Shown: piece after piece, positions 62,046 through 64,000 of the stretch
Layout: every line of letters begins with the position of its first letter
Numbering within the stretch: the first letter of the stretch is position 1
Source: Flavobacterium sp. NKUCC04_CG
GTDB taxonomy: Bacteria; Bacteroidota; Bacteroidia; Flavobacteriales; Flavobacteriaceae
DNA: 64,000 bases
Direction of reading: 5' to 3'
Assembly: GCF_019345525.1 (NCBI RefSeq)
Contig: NZ_JAHKRA010000019.1
Coordinates: 1-64,000 of the forward strand
Made by a program: the position numbers and the translations under genes
Notes under the pieces: generated by a model
Told to the model about the DNA's origin: nothing
What the model saw: the letters and a program-made list of their open reading frames with translations, nothing else
Database searches by the model: none

Positions 62046-62985
62046 AGATAAAACGATAGTGACTATGGCAATCATCCTACTGCTGATAATAGCTGTTTTT
62101 ATGTTTACATACACCGGAACCAAACTCGATTATGTATTGCCTCGGCGTGGCTTTAAAGTAGCTGCGATGCTTTTGATATCCTGTTGCATAGCATATTCCT
62201 CTATCGTTTTTCAAACGATTGCCTCCAATAGAATCCTGACACCTTCCATTATGGGTTTTGATTCTTTTTTCCTATTGATACAGGCGGTCATTGTATTTGC
62301 CTATGGAGACCAGACCTTTAAAGTTTTGTCGAGTGAATGGAATTTTGCCTTGTCAGTAGTATTGATGTTGTTGTTTGCCCTGGGGCTATACTACTTAGTA
62401 TTTAAAAAAGAATCCAAAAGTATCTATTTGCTGTTATTGATCGGTTTGTTATTGGGAACCTTATTTCGCAGTATCTCTTCCTTTATTACGGTAATCTTAA
62501 ATCCCAACGAATTCCAAGTGTTACAAGGAGCTATGTTTGCCAGTTTTGATAAAATCAACCTGAGTTTGTTGGGTTTTTCAGCAGTCATCTTAATGGCAGC
62601 CATGGTTTATGGAAGTTATTTTTTTAAGCAGTTAGACGTTTTGTCACTAGGGCGCGATCATGCCATAAGCTTAGGTGTTAATTACAATCAGGTAGTGCGC
62701 CAAAACTTATTGATTATAGCGGTCATGGTTTCCGTATCTACGGCCTTGGTCGGACCCATTACTTTTTTGGGGATTTTAGTAGCCAATTTAACCTATCAGT
62801 TGGTTCGGTCAAACAATCACAGAACCCTTATTTTCGCCTGTTGCTTACTGACTTCAATAACGGTTATTGGCGGGCAATATCTAGTGGAACACCTGTTCAA
62901 TATGTCGACGACAATCAGTATTATAATCAATTTTGTAGGGGGTATCTATTTTATCTACCTCCTGTTAAAAACCAGTAAGTTATGA
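62038..62985 (+). CDS. second siderophore ABC permease (FatC/YclO-like)
   Basis: The 315-residue permease of the same family has many hydrophobic helices and the partner signatures PRRGFKVAAMLLISCCIAYSSIVFQTIASNRILTPSIMGFDSFFLL, SLGRDHAISLGVNYNQV and GPITFLGILVANLTYQL. Together with the first permease it forms the heterodimeric channel. It overlaps the ATPase start by 4 bp (ATGA). It is more diverged at the N-terminus than the first, as expected for the FatC branch. Confidence 0.9.
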   Translation: MFKDKTIVTMAIILLLIIAVFMFTYTGTKLDYVLPRRGFKVAAMLLISCCIAYSSIVFQTIASNRILTPSIMGFDSFFLLIQAVIVFAYGDQTFKVLSSEWNFALSVVLMLLFALGLYYLVFKKESKSIYLLLLIGLLLGTLFRSISSFITVILNPNEFQVLQGAMFASFDKINLSLLGFSAVILMAAMVYGSYFFKQLDVLSLGRDHAISLGVNYNQVVRQNLLIIAVMVSVSTALVGPITFLGILVANLTYQLVRSNNHRTLIFACCLLTSITVIGGQYLVEHLFNMSTTISIIINFVGGIYFIYLLLKTSKL

Positions 62986-63740
62986 TAGCAGTTCAAAATA
63001 TTTCAAAATCCTATGGCGATAAAATAATTTTAGATGATATATCCATCACTTTCCCTCAGGGAAAGATCAGTTGTCTGGTCGGTGGAAATGGAACGGGTAA
63101 AAGCACTTTATTGTCTATTATCAGTCGGTTAATCACTAAAAATACTGGTGAAATTCATTTGCTTAACGAAGATGTGATGAAAATGACTCATCGCGATTTT
63201 GCCAAGCGCCTAGCCATCTTAAAACAGTCTAATCAGCCCAATATACGCTTGACCATACGTGAATTAGTCTCCTTTGGTAGATTTCCGCACTCTCAAGGAC
63301 GTATGACCCAAGTTGATCGAGATAAGATAGCGGAATCTCTAGAGTTTATGGGATTAACAGCTATTGAGGACTATTATTTAGACGAGCTCAGTGGTGGACA
63401 GCGCCAACGTGCTTTTCTGGCCATGGTATTGGTTCAAGACACCGATTATATACTGTTGGACGAACCCCTAAATAATTTGGATATGAAACACTCTGTGGAG
63501 ATTATGAAAATCCTGAGGGTTTTAGCCGATCAATACCATAAAACCATCATCATAGTCGTACACGATATTAATTTCGCCTCCTCTTATGCCGATTATATAG
63601 CGACGGTTAAAAATCATAAAATCAGCCATTTTGGAAAAACAGACGATATCATAAAACCGGAAATCATGAAAGAAGTTTTTGGAATAGACATGACGATTAT
63701 TGACAATTGCAACCACAAATTTTGTATATATTTTAAATAG
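62982..63740 (+). CDS. siderophore ABC transporter ATP-binding protein (FatE/YclP-like)
   Basis: The 252-residue ATPase has Walker A GGNGTGKSTLL, a Q-loop in AILKQSNQ, the ABC signature ELSGGQRQRAFLAM, Walker B YILLDEPLNNLD and the H-loop VVHDINFA. Together with the two permeases it drives ferric-siderophore import. It is followed 6 bp later by the binding-protein gene, completing a four-gene operon in the standard order for this subgroup in Firmicutes and Bacteroidota. Confidence 0.93.
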   Translation: MIAVQNISKSYGDKIILDDISITFPQGKISCLVGGNGTGKSTLLSIISRLITKNTGEIHLLNEDVMKMTHRDFAKRLAILKQSNQPNIRLTIRELVSFGRFPHSQGRMTQVDRDKIAESLEFMGLTAIEDYYLDELSGGQRQRAFLAMVLVQDTDYILLDEPLNNLDMKHSVEIMKILRVLADQYHKTIIIVVHDINFASSYADYIATVKNHKISHFGKTDDIIKPEIMKEVFGIDMTIIDNCNHKFCIYFK

Positions 63741-63746
63741 TTAATT

Positions 63747-64000
63747 ATGAGAAAAATTATTTTAACCGGCTTATTACTAGCCTTTGTAGCAACGACAAGT
63801 TGTAAAGATAAAGTAAAGGAATCCGCAGAAACCGAACAGTCTAATTCTGTAGAAAAACTGGTTGTTCAGCATCATTTGGGAACTACGGAGGTAGTGAAAA
63901 ACCCGAAAAAGGTGGTATTGCTAAGTTATGGAGTGATCGATTCTTTTGATAAATTATCAATCCCAATAGCAGGGCTACCCAAGGGGAACTTACCGGGTTA
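63747..64000 (+). CDS. siderophore-binding lipoprotein (FatB/YclQ-like), cut by the window edge
   Basis: The first 84 codons are visible. There is a lipoprotein signal (LLLAFVATTSC, Cys19), an acidic linker, then the start of a periplasmic binding domain (KVVLLSYGVIDSFDKL and IAGLPKGNLPG). This opening matches FatB/YclQ proteins that hand ferric siderophore to the permease. In Bacteroidota the lipoprotein would be inner-membrane anchored. The remainder lies beyond the window. It is the final gene seen in the operon. Confidence 0.85.
   Translation, partial: MRKIILTGLLLAFVATTSCKDKVKESAETEQSNSVEKLVVQHHLGTTEVVKNPKKVVLLSYGVIDSFDKLSIPIAGLPKGNLPG

Noticed and set aside
1-64000. prophage, integrative element or insertion sequence
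   Set aside because: No integrase, transposase, capsid or relaxase gene is present. Terminal inverted repeats and target duplications were not seen.

Overview
The window is a gene-dense, AT-rich stretch of a Bacteroidota chromosome, almost certainly from the family Flavobacteriaceae. Support comes from the repeated promoter core TAnnTTTG, symmetric A-stem-T terminators, type III glutamine synthetase, a fused isobutyryl-CoA mutase (IcmF), lipoproteins with flavobacterial SSC-type lipoboxes, DUF4221/DUF6268/YaiO-type envelope families, and outer-membrane proteins whose signal peptides end in -AQ or -GQ. I see no rRNA, tRNA, CRISPR array, insertion sequence or phage gene. I do not name a species.

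Layout. 1-610: a non-coding array of a short palindromic repeat (core ACCCCGTAGGGGT) in two opposing clusters. 736-8006: phosphate-selective porin, prmA-clpS, yebC, gcvT and a copper ATPase. 8415-16296: a MORN-like secreted protein, a VOC protein, pyrD, a LysE exporter, HMG-CoA lyase, guaB, a tiny membrane protein, a small secreted protein and a 7-alpha-hydroxysteroid-dehydrogenase-like SDR. 16462-26955: the most interesting block, a five-gene minus-strand operon (HEAT membrane protein, processive GT2 synthase, TPR + YaiO-type outer-membrane barrel, DUF4838 lipoprotein, DUF1573 lipoprotein), faced by a divergent TPR-transmembrane-HTH regulator. I read it as a synthase-dependent exopolysaccharide secretion machine that resembles Pga in layout but has different parts. 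27014-35459: lgt, yidD, cysS, folE, a lactonase-fold hydrolase and icmF. 35538-37741: three consecutive lipoproteins (unknown, DUF4221-like propeller, CxxC thioredoxin-like). 38035-41492: DUF6268 barrel, LytTR response regulator with LytS-type kinase, and a small porin. 41782-45696: GNAT-NTF2 fusion, YbaK-type deacylase, AhpD-like protein, TonB-C protein, Crp/Fnr regulator and a lipoprotein. 45884-48067: glnN. 48149-57196: CzcCBA-type metal efflux, MepB, YARHG protein and an OmpR/histidine-kinase pair. 57200-59633: hutG and hutI. 59709-60788: corA. 61092-64000: iron-siderophore ABC importer, with the binding protein cut by the window edge.

How the parts fit. Metal homeostasis recurs: the Cu ATPase, the RND efflux tripod, CorA and the siderophore importer. 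The efflux operon has four perfectly 11-bp-spaced GATTA repeats upstream of its promoter, the expected footprint of an OmpR-family regulator, and such a regulator is encoded a few genes upstream. The siderophore operon has a good promoter overlapped by a Fur-box-like sequence. HMG-CoA lyase and IcmF suggest branched-chain amino acid or short-chain acyl-CoA use, and hutG/hutI suggest histidine use. Several putative operators (beside glnN, the lipoprotein trio and the PLDc_N-like gene) are proposed from repeats seen by eye and are untested.
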